Below, one piece after another: positions 11,935-23,768 of a stretch of DNA of 64,000 bases. Source of the stretch: Labyrinthula sp. Ha. Its lineage: Eukaryota; Sar; Bigyra; Labyrinthulida; Labyrinthulaceae. The stretch lies in assembly GCA_015227615.1 (NCBI GenBank), contig JAALGZ010000003.1, positions 1,922,001 through 1,986,000 on the forward strand. Direction: 5' to 3'. Every line of letters begins with the position of its first letter. Within the stretch, counting starts at the first letter, position 1. Both the position numbers and the translations under genes were made by a program. Under the pieces are notes generated by a model, which saw only the letters and a program-made list of their open reading frames with translations, made no database searches and had not been told where the DNA came from.

Positions 11935-14500
11935 ATGTCAAAAACTCCGATAAAATTTGAAGAAGGTAAACAATTATTTTTTAATTCAAATAATAGGATG
12001 GGCTGAGATATATCTATCCATACAAAAGCTGTTGCAGGCCTTAGACAACGATATAATAAATCTGGGAAAGAACATATTTACTAACGTTGAGTATATGAAA
12101 GTGTATACTCTTTGCTATAACATGTGCGTACAAAGGGATTCTGAATTTTCTAAAAAGCTTTATGAAAAGCATTCGGAAGTGATCCAGAATTATATTACTG
12201 AGAATGTAGTTCAAAAACTACACGCGTTGAATTCAAAAGAAAATATTGAGAATCAAAGGTTCTTAAAAGAGTTCATGAACAAGTTTGAGGATCATCTAAT
12301 TTTAACAAAATGGATGAGTAAGTTTTTTCAATACCTCGATCGATACTACGTGAAACAACATAACCAGCATTCTTTGAGAGTTGTTTCCCTTGATCTATTC
12401 ACGAAGTATATTTATATTGATCTGCGCGAACCTTTGCTGCAAAGTTACAACGTTTTGTTAGAAAAAAAAAGAAAGAATTTTCTAGAACAGCTTCCAAATG
12501 GTCAAAATAACTTTGTTCCAGATAATAGTGATCACTATTTTTCCAAGTTTAGTGATCTCTATATTTACTTGTCCATAAATCCCGATCGAGTTGCAACTGT
12601 GTTGAAAGAAAATCGTCTTCAATTTCGTGAAAATCTTGAAGAACCTGTTTATAGGAAACAGTTTGAAAACTTTTACAGGGATGATTTTGAAAGAAGTTAC
12701 ATTGAAAATACAAAACAGTACTACTGTGGAATTTCCGAGCTTTATATTGGTGATAATAAAGATCCCGCTGCAGATCAATATATTAAACTCTGTGAGCAGA
12801 TTTTCAACTGGGAGATTAAATTTTGCAACGATTATTTAAGTCAAGCAAGCAGATTAGTTTGGGCTGAGGAGAATCCAATGTTGCTGCTTGATAAGGATTT
12901 TGATGACGCGTCTAATGGAACAAAACCTATTTTAGTAAATACATTGAATAAATCGTTATTAATTGACGTAAGGGATGTATTAATTGAGTCCCAAAACTCG
13001 GGTTTAAAGATTTTGTTGGAGGACCATCGAAAGGAAGAGTTGCATTTGTTTTTCACACTGTACAATGAAATATCAAGTGATGAGACTAATCAAGGTTCAA
13101 GAGTAAATGAACATCTTTCAGCCATTGCAGCAGTGTTTAAAGAACATATAGTTAAGAAAGGAACTGAAATGCAAGAAGTTTTGGCTAAGCCGGCAGCAAA
13201 AGATAAGAAAGCGAAGGTAAAGAATGCCAAACTAGAACAAACTATCAGATTAATTGAAGCTTTCATTGATCTCTTTAGTCGTTACAACGACCTTGCAAAG
13301 AGGGAATTTAGTGCAAATTCTCTCTTTGCAAGAGCTTTGCGTGATGCTTTTGAGATAGTGTTAAATCAAGCAGGAAAAAATGAGGGTGCAGATAATCCAG
13401 CTCTTGACATTGCTGAAAAATTGAGTAACTATATGGATTATGTGATTAAAGTTGGATCCAAGAAGCAAATTGCAGATTCTGAGACCGAAAAATTAGAAGA
13501 TTCTGTTGTCTTGTTTGGTTTTATCAGTGAGAAAGACAAGTTTAATGAAATATATAGAAACCAACTAGCGAAGAGAATTTTAAATAATTTTACATCTTCG
13601 AACACATTTGAAATAAGTCAGCTTGAAGAAAAAGTTATTGGTATGTTTAAAGATAATATAGGCGCTGGATATACGCAAAAGATGGAAACCATGATCAAGG
13701 ACTTGAAATCTTCATCTTCAAAGAATATCGAAGAGAGAATGGATGAAGATCTAGCTAAGAATTTCGGTGTTACTCTTCTCAATAGTAGTTCGTGGCCAAC
13801 ATATAGAAAGATTGAGGTCAACTATCCACCCGAAATGAGCGAACAATTGACGCAATTTAGTTACTGGTATCATGAAGTCGCCGATAAGAGAAAAATTTCT
13901 TGGGTACCAAATTTAGGAACCGTTGTTATTGATTCTGACATAGTGTTTCAAGCTGGAGAAGATGATGCGAGTACAAGATATTTAACTCTTGAGGTTAATT
14001 CCTTGCAAGCAGCTGTATTAATGCGATTTAACGAGTATCAGGGAAGTATAGGTTTTCGTGATTTGGAGCAAATGACAAATTTAGAGATTAGTGTTCTTAA
14101 GAAGGTTCTTCATTCTTTTTTACGACCTGGTGTTTTGAAGAAGGAAGGCAAATTTGAAAGCCTTGCTAAATTTGATCTTGATGGAGATGTTTTTTCTGTT
14201 AATTACGGCGGAAAATTCAAGAGGCAGAAACTCAAAGTTCCAATGCCAAGCTTGGAAGAAAGCCACAATCCAGTGAAAATTCAAAGAGATCGGACATTTG
14301 CCATTGAAGCGGCTATAGTTCGGATTATGAAGAGTAGAAAAGTTTTAGCACACGAGGATTTAGTTGGACAAGTTTTGAATCAACTGAAATTGTTTACTCC
14401 ACCCACAGATGTAATTAAGGCTAAAATTACCTCGTTGATTGAGAGGGATTATTTGGAAAAAGATCCTGAAAATCCAAGGGTATATAAATACTTAGCATAA
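11935..14500 (+). CDS. CUL1: Cullin, CUL1-like scaffold of SCF ubiquitin ligases
   Basis: Cullins are the scaffolds of cullin-RING E3 ubiquitin ligases: the N-terminal repeats hold the substrate receptor and the C-terminal domain holds the RING protein Rbx1. This frame gives 844 residues after removal of one 31-nt intron (11966-11996). The start is ATG at 11935, giving MSKTPIKFEEGWAEIYLSIQ, which fits a cullin N-terminus; reading through the intron would replace this with an unrelated leader. The cullin homology domain occupies roughly residues 400-640. The C-terminal winged helix has the neddylation segment IVRIMKSRKVLAHEDLV, with the acceptor lysine expected in it, and the protein ends YKYLA as in CUL1-type members. 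A basic insertion (KPAAKDKKAKVKNAK) lies near residue 415. The length is slightly above the usual 750-780. It is the only long gene in the spacer of the inverted repeat. Confidence 0.94.
11966..11996 (+). other. 31-nt mini-intron in the cullin gene
   Basis: It begins GTAAAC and ends AATAG and is AT-rich. It splits a Gly codon: G before, GA after. Removing it joins an upstream ATG frame to the cullin frame and restores the expected Trp-containing first helix. The unspliced frame before 11997 has no cullin similarity. Confidence 0.85.
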
Positions 14501-14620
14501 GTGTTAGTTTATTTTTTTCTTTGAAGTAGTTTTACCTTGTATAATTGCCATGATCCTGTTTACTCTTGTATCAGTCATGGTTGTTTAATACGAGGTTCTC
14601 GAGCGACGAGATCTTATCCT

Positions 14621-16336
14621 TTAACCTAAAACTTTATCCACAGAGAGTATATACATAGACAGTTCATTACTCAATTCTTCCAGGCCACTTACGAGGATAG
14701 GAATAAGTGAACTATATTGGATAGACTTATAACCATCATGATTTTCTCGTACAATTTGCGGTAGAATTCTTTCCACTAAGCATAAACCCAAGAAAAAACA
14801 ATACTCTCTTGTGCTATGAAGCCAATTTGGTTTGGTTCCGAACTGAATCGCCTGTCTTGGAAGGTTTTCTTCCACCATTTCCATTCAAACCATACGGGTC
14901 GAATCTTATTAATCAATTTTAAAGCATCAACGCCTTCAATTTTTCTTACATTAGTTTTATAGCGTGCATCAGAAGCTGCCGAGTACCCAGAGGTGCCTTG
15001 AACGCCTCCGTTGACATCTAGTTTAACTGAAGGCCATCTGGTACCAATGCCAACAAAACTATCTTCACTTGCTACGATAGTATCTTGCTTAGCCAAACTT
15101 GATAGTCTCATGATTACCCTGTCTTTTGTACCGTCATCAGGCTCCGCCTCGTTGCCCTGCTTCTCCTCACTTTCAAAATTATCCTCAAACATTCCATAGT
15201 TCGATCCCCCACCAAACTCATTGAAGCCACCAAAGCCACCAAAATCTTCTTCTTCAGTAGCTAACGGGGCAAACCCGAGTGTAGCAAAGGTCAACTCTGT
15301 GTAATGATCTACCGAGTTTTGATCTAACTCGTGCCGAATTTTCCATTCGGTAGGTTTTTGCTCCTCGCCAAACTCACTACAATATTAATAAAAAAAAAAG
15401 TACTCTTTGAATATATGGTTAAGCTGCAGCTTCGAAGGGTCGCCAGATAGAAAAACCTCTCCAGGTGAAAGATCTAGAAAATGAACTCCGGATTTTTCTT
15501 CCTCTTCTTCAGTGCCGCTACTTTCAAAGACGTAGTCTGTTTCTTCGAAAGCTTTGTAAATATCGAAACCACCAGAGAGATCATCAAAACCAACTTCAGA
15601 ATACTCGCCATCTTCATAATTATTATTTTTTTCCTGGCTGTTATCTATTAGTCCTTCCCCATCTTGTTTCGCTCCACCCAACTCATCGTCATCAGATGAA
15701 TATATATCTTGTTGATTGAACCCTCCCGAAAGATCATCGAAATACATATCATTGGTGCTCTCATCTTGAAAGTGTTCAATTTTATTAGGACGAATGGCTT
15801 TCCCACTAGGTTCAATTCGAATCTTCCCACGAAACTTGCCATTTCCTTCAACAAGAAGAATGTTCTGTTCAAAATCATGAATAGCGTCAGCAACATTAGT
15901 TTCATTTCCTGCAAAATTTTCAGATATTTGTAACTTTTTCATTTGTGTTACTCCATCTTCATACATTCTAAGACTTAAGTGCAAGGATAGAATTACACCA
16001 TCTGCGTACTTGTCGCGTTCAAGTCACCTGATCCAACAAAAAAAGTTACTTCGGACATGTTCCTTTTCCCATCAGCAATACCAGCAATAGTTGCGAACTG
16101 ACTCCTACCTCTTTCTCTCACAAACTATTACTAAATTCGTAATCAGAAATTACACTGACACCTCTTGCTCTTGTTTCATGCTCGAGACCTAGAAAATAAA
16201 ACTGAGACAGCTAAGCTTTGCTTCTTTCACTCCATCCTCCACGAATATAAAGAAAACAGTCCCCAGCATGTGATTTCGAGCACCATGAAAAGGCTTGTTT
16301 AATAAAAAATAATATTAGAAAAACTTTGTTTTTCAT
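14621..16336 (-). CDS. Secreted-type protein with peptidase S74 autoprocessing domain
   Basis: The C-terminal 100 or so residues form an intramolecular chaperone / peptidase S74 domain, which trimerises and cuts itself off in phage tail spikes and in the eukaryotic factor MYRF. Visible parts are the Ser-Lys dyad segment SDARYKTNVRKI, then ALKLINKIRPVWFEWK, then GFIAQE joined by splicing to MERILPQIVRENHDGYKSIQ and YSSLIPILV. Two introns are well supported (14776-14804, 15377-15403). Upstream, ATG at 16336 opens a signal-peptide-like start (MKNKVFLILFFIKQAFSWC). Three more candidate introns (16189-16230, 16105-16121, 16002-16027) would connect it in frame, giving 524 residues; these three are inferred and could instead be frame errors. 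The middle is acidic, with repeated FDDLSGGF motifs and a Gly-Phe-rich segment. Function is unknown; a surface or extracellular trimer is likely. Confidence 0.8.
14776..14804 (-). other. 29-nt mini-intron in the S74 gene
   Basis: On the minus strand it begins GTATTG and ends GCTTAG, with a T-rich middle. Splicing joins GFIAQE to MERILPQIV, exactly restoring the conserved end of the S74 domain that otherwise lies in two frames. Confidence 0.9.
15377..15403 (-). other. 27-nt mini-intron in the S74 gene
   Basis: On the minus strand it begins GTACTT, continues with a run of ten T, and ends TTGTAG. It contains an in-frame TAA. Splicing joins NHIFK to DEFGEEQKPTEW and links the two long reading frames of the gene. 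Confidence 0.88.
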
Positions 16337-19300
16337 TTTGTTGACAATTTTCGCTCTCAATATTAAACGGACATGAGGTGTGTATCGGTCATGTCCTAAC
16401 TCGGAAGCGGAAAGACAAATCATAACAACATGAAAATTTGCCCAAAATAGCTGGTTCCGGGATCATACGTTTTAGCAAGATACCAAAGACTTCGCAAAAC
16501 CAGTTAAGTTGCAACATTTGAGCAACTATGTCTAAGTATATAAGTTATAATATATTGTTTCTTGCAAAAAGATGTATAAATTACATAAGAAAACCAGTTG
16601 AGGTCATTTCCTTAAGGTTTAAAAGAAACTGAGATAAAGGACTTAGAAATAAGGAGATACTTCGAGGAAATCTAAGAAGAGTAAATAGTGTATGTTGAAA
16701 ATCTCAACCTAAAGGTCTTTTCTTGCAGGATATCTCTTAAATTAGTTACTTATTTTTCCAGGTCTGAAACCATACCATTATACCAAAGCCTAGCTTCCGG
16801 TGAAGAGAAGTAATACTTTCACTGAGAAACGAATAAATAACCTTACCATGGAATATAAAATATAGGGAATTAGGAATCTAAATGAGATAAAATCAGAAAG
16901 AAAGCAAAAAAATATATGACTACTGATAGTTACTGGTAGCTTCCCAAGACACACCTCTGACGCCAAAAGGAATAGTATTTAGATTGTCCATACTTAAGTA
17001 TTGGTTCCATTTAGAGTAGAATTTGTTCCAAGTGTAAAAAGAATCGATAATTCGAATACGAGTTAATCTCAATAACAGATTTTATATCATTAGCTGGAAA
17101 CAGTCGGTTCGTTCATCGGCAATTTCGAAGAAGACAAGTAGGTTTCATTTCAAGCACCAAATAGTAAAATACAGTTCAATTTATTTTCCTGCCACAAGAA
17201 CAGTTTTGGTGAATCATTGGCCTAGAAAGGGGTGACCAAAGACAACCCTAATAGTTCCATTTAAATGTGCAAGTTACTAATGCAAGAAAGTGCTTTATTG
17301 GAATAGAACTGGGTTTAAGGGCATATCATTGAATATTTTCTTCACAGATTTCACGTGACTCTTATACCTGTCATTATGTCTTTAGACTTTGGCAAATATA
17401 CTTGATGGGTAAATCTTAGAAGAGTTAATATTCCTAGCCTACTTGCAAAGCATATATGGTTCTTTGCTTTGAGGAAAATTTATAGAGCATTGGGAACTAA
17501 TGGTATTCATTGCTGTTATACAGCAGCTTGATTAGCCATATCTTCTTTTGGGAGTAAAAGCTTAGGTACGATAAACAACAATTACTTAGATTTTGGTGAC
17601 TTGGAAGCTGATAGCCTTGAGCTCACCAGGAGTCGAAGGCAGCTTTCTATGTTAAGGTTTCCAAAATCTCTATAAATTGCAATAATAGAAACAATGTGTC
17701 CATTAGAGAAAGCTGCTGCTCGACATCAAACTAAACAATTATTTTATTCTTGGTTCACACCTTCCATTACTTGAAAATTTATATTGACAGAAATCATAGA
17801 ACGATGTCATAAAATTAAGCAAGAAACATTTGCAGCATAAATAGTTAATGTTAAATCAACTTGTTAGCATTGATAAGAAAGCACAAAAGATACCTATGTA
17901 TGACTTGGAGTGTCCCCTTTCTGCTAAAGATTATTTAGATTCAATTTGCCCATGGTGATCATTAGTCCATGCGAAGTTTGCACCAAACTCTTTGTAAGCC
18001 CACATAGAGTTATCTAATCAGAACTTCAATCTATATCACCTGAATTTATATATGGTGGGAAAGACTGTATAATTAGTTAGAGTGTGTACAGTAAAATTAT
18101 CAAAATGTAATATATACGTAGTTAGGTGTGCGTTATTTAAACCAGTATGCCATAGTGACTGAGTCTTAATACTGCCACAACAGATGTCAATATTGTAAGA
18201 GTGTATTCTATATGCTTGTTCCACCCAACACTCTTCCACTAGATGATAATTAATAAGCCACATTTTAGTCGTTATAGTGAGTACTAGATTGCCCATGAAG
18301 TTTTCTTGAAGAATTTATGGTTTAGCCAATAATAATAGCATCAATACTATCAGAATGTAAATATTCATCAGAGCGATGAACATAATGTTCTGCATAAGAA
18401 GAATTAACCCACCTGAGATCTAAGGAAATATCTGAAGAAATTGATAAACACAGTAAGAAAGACTTGATAGTCTAAATGAAGTCAAGATCTTAGTACATTA
18501 TAGAATTGAAAAACAACCCGAACAAGTAGATGAATCCAACGTTCGTTGACTTAACACATATATCAATACCCCAGATACTATTTATAGTCAATCTAAAGCA
18601 ATATATTAAAGCGACTTATCTCGATTAACTCAATCTAATAGCCTAAGACGGGTTAAGCCATTAATCTTCTCTTACCCCTTAGATGGAATTTATATGAATA
18701 GGTAATATTGTTCTTGTCTGCTTACCAGTAGCTAATCATTTTTTTATCTAAAAAATCTAATAGCTCTATAAAAAATATGTGATTTATCTCATTCGAGATA
18801 TTGGCTGCGACTATAAATGCGGGAGATATGAGTTCAAACCAGGTCCTGGAGTTCAATTTTAGTATGTGTAGACTGCTATGTCTCCACTCTTAGATGCTAA
18901 CACCCAGAAACTTTCCATTAAATAAAATTTCATAACGTACCACGTCGCAACACAGGAAATTTAGATCTACAAAGATCGTTTTAAACACTACCGCCAGCAC
19001 CATGTCTTCCCAAAGAGATTTTTCAGTGTTCTGTTATACTACTATCGCAGGATACCTATATGATGATAACCGAATCAAGTTTTTGGCTTTACGGCAACTT
19101 TTCCTCTGAAAATTACGGATATGTTACGGAAATAGCTTTTCATGTGAACATAAGTTCTGGTTCTTTTCTTGGCATGGATATAAGGCGCCCAACTTCACTA
19201 TTAGTCATTTTATTGAGGCCCCTGAGTTAGGGACTTAATTTGTGAATCTCTAACGAGTTAAAATTAAGCTTTAAAAAATACGATCTTAGATATTTTATAT

Positions 19301-20340
19301 ACTACTTGAGAAAGTATGACGCGAACCAATACCTAGTCCCTAGTTTTTCAATTTGGGCTCATGGAAAGTTCCTTGTGATACTTTCATTCTCACGAGCCTA
19401 TGTCATTTACTGGTATGACAAAATCAAAACTCACAAAATTTTTTATTTTGTCTATTTATTTTATTTATTAGAAAGAAATGTAATAGAGAAAGTGTACTTT
19501 AATTTTGAGATGTCGGAAGTCAGCAGATCCTGAATATTACGCGGAGCTAGAACAATCTAAGAATTCATCGAGGATAGTGATTGCATATTCACAGTTAAAC
19601 CCGTGTAAAATAAAAATTAATCAAATATATGTTGATATATATTACAATCTAAGGTTTCAACTTTCTTCGCTAGTAACTCACTTATTTCCATGTTGTTTTG
19701 AAATAAATATTTGTTGGGTACCATATGTGATATGGCATTATTGAGTTCCTGAGACAAACACTTCGAATTGGGTTTGTTCTTTTTACGCTCCGAAGTGTCT
19801 CGCTCCGAAGTGTCTCGCTCCTCTTCTCTGATTGACTGGAATTGGAAATTTCACAAAATCAAATTTCAAAAAAAATGCAATCAAACCAACAAAACAGCAA
19901 GACTACATCAAGATTGTGAAAGCACGATGCTCAGTCTCAATAAACGATGAAATAACAATGAAAGTTTTATCAAGTTAACACATCTTTACTATTCCATGTA
20001 TTCAAATAAAAATTATATTATTTTTAAGGTGATTCAAACTTTTTCAACTTGAATGTTTCTATATATAAAATATAAATAATAAAGCCGAAGAAGTTCAAGA
20101 AGAATGAAAGAAGATAACTAAAGAAGTTACAGATTATTTTATATTTTTATTTCAAAAAAAGAAAACACAACACGTTTTACAAAACTTAAAGTTTAATTTA
20201 TATTTCAAAAGAAAAAGAAAGGACAACATCTTTTACAAAACAAAAACTTCAAGAAAAGACAAGTCATTTTCAAAATTTTTGCTTAATTAAGTTTTACTTT
20301 GAAAAGGGTTGCGGTTTAGGTTGGGCGTTTGGAGAAAAAT
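16337..20340. other. Gene-poor AT-rich stretch
   Basis: No gene is recognised over 4 kb. At 19790-19822 a 15-bp unit beginning CGCTCCGAAGTGT occurs twice in tandem with a third partial copy. A sequence resembling a tRNA B box (GAGTTCAAACC) lies near 18831, but no A box or cloverleaf can be made with it. The remaining open frames are short and without motifs. Confidence 0.45.
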
Positions 20341-20348
20341 ATATATGG

Positions 20349-20427
20349 ATAAAGTTCAAGTCAAGAGTTCAGGGATAAATTTCGAGTCAAGAGTTCAAGA
20401 ATTAAGTTCAAGTCAAGAGTTCAAGGA
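20349..20427. repeat. Three tandem units of a 27-28 bp AAGTTCAAG-type repeat
   Basis: The unit core GTCAAGAGTTCAAG occurs three times in a row with small changes, directly beyond the C-terminal end of the MULE B transposase. Similar degenerate GTTCAAGGAT / TTGAATCC repeats lie beyond the MULE A copies (4180-4340 and 23590-23720), so this looks like a shared subterminal part of these transposons. Confidence 0.7.
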
Positions 20428-22625
20428 AACTATGATTTGATTAATTTTTAATTTTTTTGACGTTAGGTTCAGACGCGATTGCTTCTTTTCAACCCCAGCC
20501 TTATATATTCTTTTTCTCTTGGCTGGTAATTTGATGTTTAAAGTTGATTCAAAGTTCACTGCTGTTTCTTGACTTAGATCTGTTACTTCCTCAAGCTCTT
20601 GCTCATAGAAAACCCCATCCGGATTATTACGAAGTGATTTACGCATCGTTCTTATGGCTGCAAAAGTTTTACGTCAACCTTCGTTCGTCTGAGATGCTTC
20701 GGTGCACAGTAACTTACCTTCAGCCAACATTTTAGAATATTTACTTGAAGGTTTGACTGCTGCTTTGAATTTGTTTAGATCTGGAACTTGGACTCTAAAC
20801 TCCATCGTCGTCAGCTTTATTGTTGGAAGCCTACCCAATATTGTTAAAGCTCTCTTGTACGAAGGATGATTGCGATAGTCCCACCTAGACAACAAATATT
20901 TTGGATCTAAAAAATCTAGACCACGTCGGACACATATCCTTGCAAAATGTCTACATGGCAAATGCATATTTGTCCACACTGAACATGTGCATGATGGAAA
21001 CTTTGAGCCGTTCTTCTCAATTAGTTTTATGATGAGACTTCTTTCCTGGTTCTTATCATTTACCTCAAACTCAAAGTCAGATTTATACATTCGGATATAG
21101 GTACAGTACATCTCCCTACTCTCATTTTTCAGAAAATTCTCTGTTTCAGATGAAAGTTTAGCATCAGATGTTATTAATGATCTTAGCTTCTTGATAGTGC
21201 CGTTGACATATTTCTGAACAAGCCCATCATGATATTTTACAACCCCATCCAACGTCCATTTCACTTGAGATTTTCTCAAAGTTCCCCTACTCTTGAAAGG
21301 ACTGTGGTTAGATTCAACTCTTTGTGTAGCTTTGTTGCTGAAAGTTAAGCTTTTTTTTTGTAAAAGTACAACAAATGGAGTCTTTTCCTTTAATTAGTTT
21401 TTTAGGAAATCTTGTTGAGGTGGGTTTGGGTAACGTTTGAGCAGGGTTTCAATAAAAGGTACGAGTGTAGATGGTGGAGTGAATGTTTCGCACAAGATTT
21501 TGTTTATGCTTGCCCTAAATGTGATAAATCTTCGCCAGGATAAAACTTACAACATGAAGAAAAACTGGCAAACAAATGCTTTAGAAAATGAATGTGAGTG
21601 GAGTAAAGCTCTCTGGCAGTTTTTGCAAGTACCCTAGATACATCACTCTTGATAACCTTGGCGCCTGCAAGGCCAAGAAATCACAAACTTTTTACCACGT
21701 CAAAGCTGTTCTCTGTTTCAATGAAGCTACATCCAAAGAAAATGGACCTGAAGAAGTAATCGTCACCTACTGGCATCATTACTAACATTTTGTAGCGGGT
21801 GATGTCGTGGGTTGTATCAATCTGGATACAGTAGCTGTAGATGGATGCTAGTTGTTTCTGTTCTGGTTCCTGAAATGTTAATCCACGAAGCTGTGCCTTA
21901 CCATGAGCAGATCTATTGAAGTATAGTTCAAACTTTCCACCTCTAGCTTGACAACGCTGACCACATTGGACCAATACCTCCATATCACTATCTCCTGAAT
22001 CTTTTCTGTTAGATCTTGCTTTCATCATCTCACATTTGGTCAAAGTTTTGTCATAGACGATTTCTGGAAAAGTCCTGTGAAGGGCTAATTGTGCTGCAGC
22101 AATTGAAGTTTCAGCCCTACCCAATGTATGTAAAATTTCCAGCTCAGCTTCTGTTAAATCATTTAAGTACTTCTTCACTGTTGAGATGCTTCTAAAATCA
22201 TGTCCAACGTGTTCTAAGTCAATTACCTGAAAGATGTAAGTGTTCCTCTCTAAACTAAACTTAAAATTGACTTCAGAAGAACAATTCTTTGAATTAGTAC
22301 AAATTATATTACATCTTTCCAATTTAATTACTTAAATTTCAAACTCTTTCCATGTTTCCAACTTCTTAAGGTGATGAGAGGACTTTTTAGTAGTTCCAAA
22401 GCGTCCTTCAAAATAGTTTTTAAACGTTTCCAACGTTTCTTCTGCAGAAACAAAGATCTTTAAAGTCCATCTTCCGTCTAAATTCACTATATTGTATTTC
22501 TGCTTTATTTTTTTTAATGTTTTCCTTCGCAATGTAGTGTGAACTGCGTTTACTCGCCTTAAATCGTCTTGCAACAAACTTGTTCACCAATTGTAGCATC
22601 TTTTCAGCTGAAACAGAACTTTACA
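20413..22625 (-). mobile_element. MULE transposase, family B, moderately decayed
   Basis: Read on the minus strand, an N-terminal part (GRWTLKIFVSAEETLETFKN) lies at 22332-22577. A long middle part at 21681-22322 carries VQCGQRCQARGGKFELYFNR and the first catalytic acid in IQIDTTHDITRYKMLVMMPVG. A decayed segment near 21300-21680 should hold the rest of the core. The SWIM finger follows in CTCSVWTNMHLPCRHFARIC (20674-21279), and the frame continues past one TGA into a C-terminal tail at 20413-20646. Damage is light: TAA at 22332-22334 and the TGA after residue G of QTNEG are in-frame stops, and only the decayed middle also shifts frame. Family B is distinct from family A in the arms. Confidence 0.85.
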
Positions 22626-23768
22626 GGGTCCAACTGCCATCTAAAGTTCATTCTTCTTTTCTTCTTGTACTATTTCTTGATGTTTTTCTTGTTCTTTATC
22701 TTTTTTCTTGGTGTTCTTATGTTATAAACTTTATTTTTGTAATTTTGTAAATTAGAAATTGCCCAAAAGTGTTCTGTTCACTCCAAATTTTTGTCTAAGT
22801 ATAGAAATTTGGTCTGTGCTCATCGAAACTCCAGCCAGAGTATGAAAATTGGAATTCCCCATATTAAACTCTAACCAAGCAATTTTTCTGAGTGGAAACT
22901 CCGGGGTGTAAAAGCCGGAACTCAAGATAGAAGACTCGAATAATTTTTTTTGACTCCAGAATCAAATACTCCTAAATTTCATTGGCCCAATTTTTAATTG
23001 CCCAAAAATATTTTTGAAGCAAATCCAACAAGCAAGAATTGAAATAGATAATAACATCATGGCAGTTACATGATAAAACATAAAACAAGATAGAAATACC
23101 AACAACAACACACAAGATTTAGCACGATTAAACGCATTTACTCATATCAAAGTCAAGAATTTAAAGGGGATCAACGTATTTTGCAACAGATGTTCATTAT
23201 TTTAGATCACAAACATGCAGAAGAAGGGTATCTGACTTAATATATATTCAAAAGAATGTTATTATACCAGTGGAGGATTCAAAAGATATATATATTATTA
23301 CTTACTTTAAGGGGTCTTTGAAATTTTAAACTGCGAATAAGCAGTCAGGAACAAGATTATGATGTTTTGAAGAAGATTTAATACAAAAAGAGAGTCACGG
23401 AAAACGAAAGGTAAATGTTATTTTCCTTTTAGGTTGTGCTGCTCAGGTGGTGATTTACATATGATTTGACGTTGTTTAAAATTTTTTGGTTCAACCGATG
23501 AAAAGGAGTATTTCGGGATGGGGTTGAAAATGTGGTGTGAAGCTACGTGGTAGGGTGGTTAGGTTCAACTTATATTCAACTTACATTTCTTCAAGAAAAA
23601 AAAGGTTCAAGGAATTCTTATTTTCAAACTTTAAACAAGAAAAAGGGATGGGGTTTCGGATTCAAGGATTATATAAACAAGAATAAAAAAGTTCAAGGAT
23701 CAAGTTTCAAGATTTAAAACCTTACATATCAGTGAGGTAGGTGTTTTGTGAGAAGTCCAGAGGTGAAA

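Noticed and set aside
11935-14500. A ciliate-type code with TAA/TAG read as Gln, suggested by mini-introns and in-frame TAA in decayed genes
   Set aside because: The cullin (844 codons), UMPS (527) and other intact genes contain no internal TAA, TAG or TGA and end at them normally, so the code is standard.
18800-18850. Possible tRNA gene from a B-box-like GAGTTCAAACC
   Set aside because: No A box at a suitable distance and no cloverleaf can be drawn.
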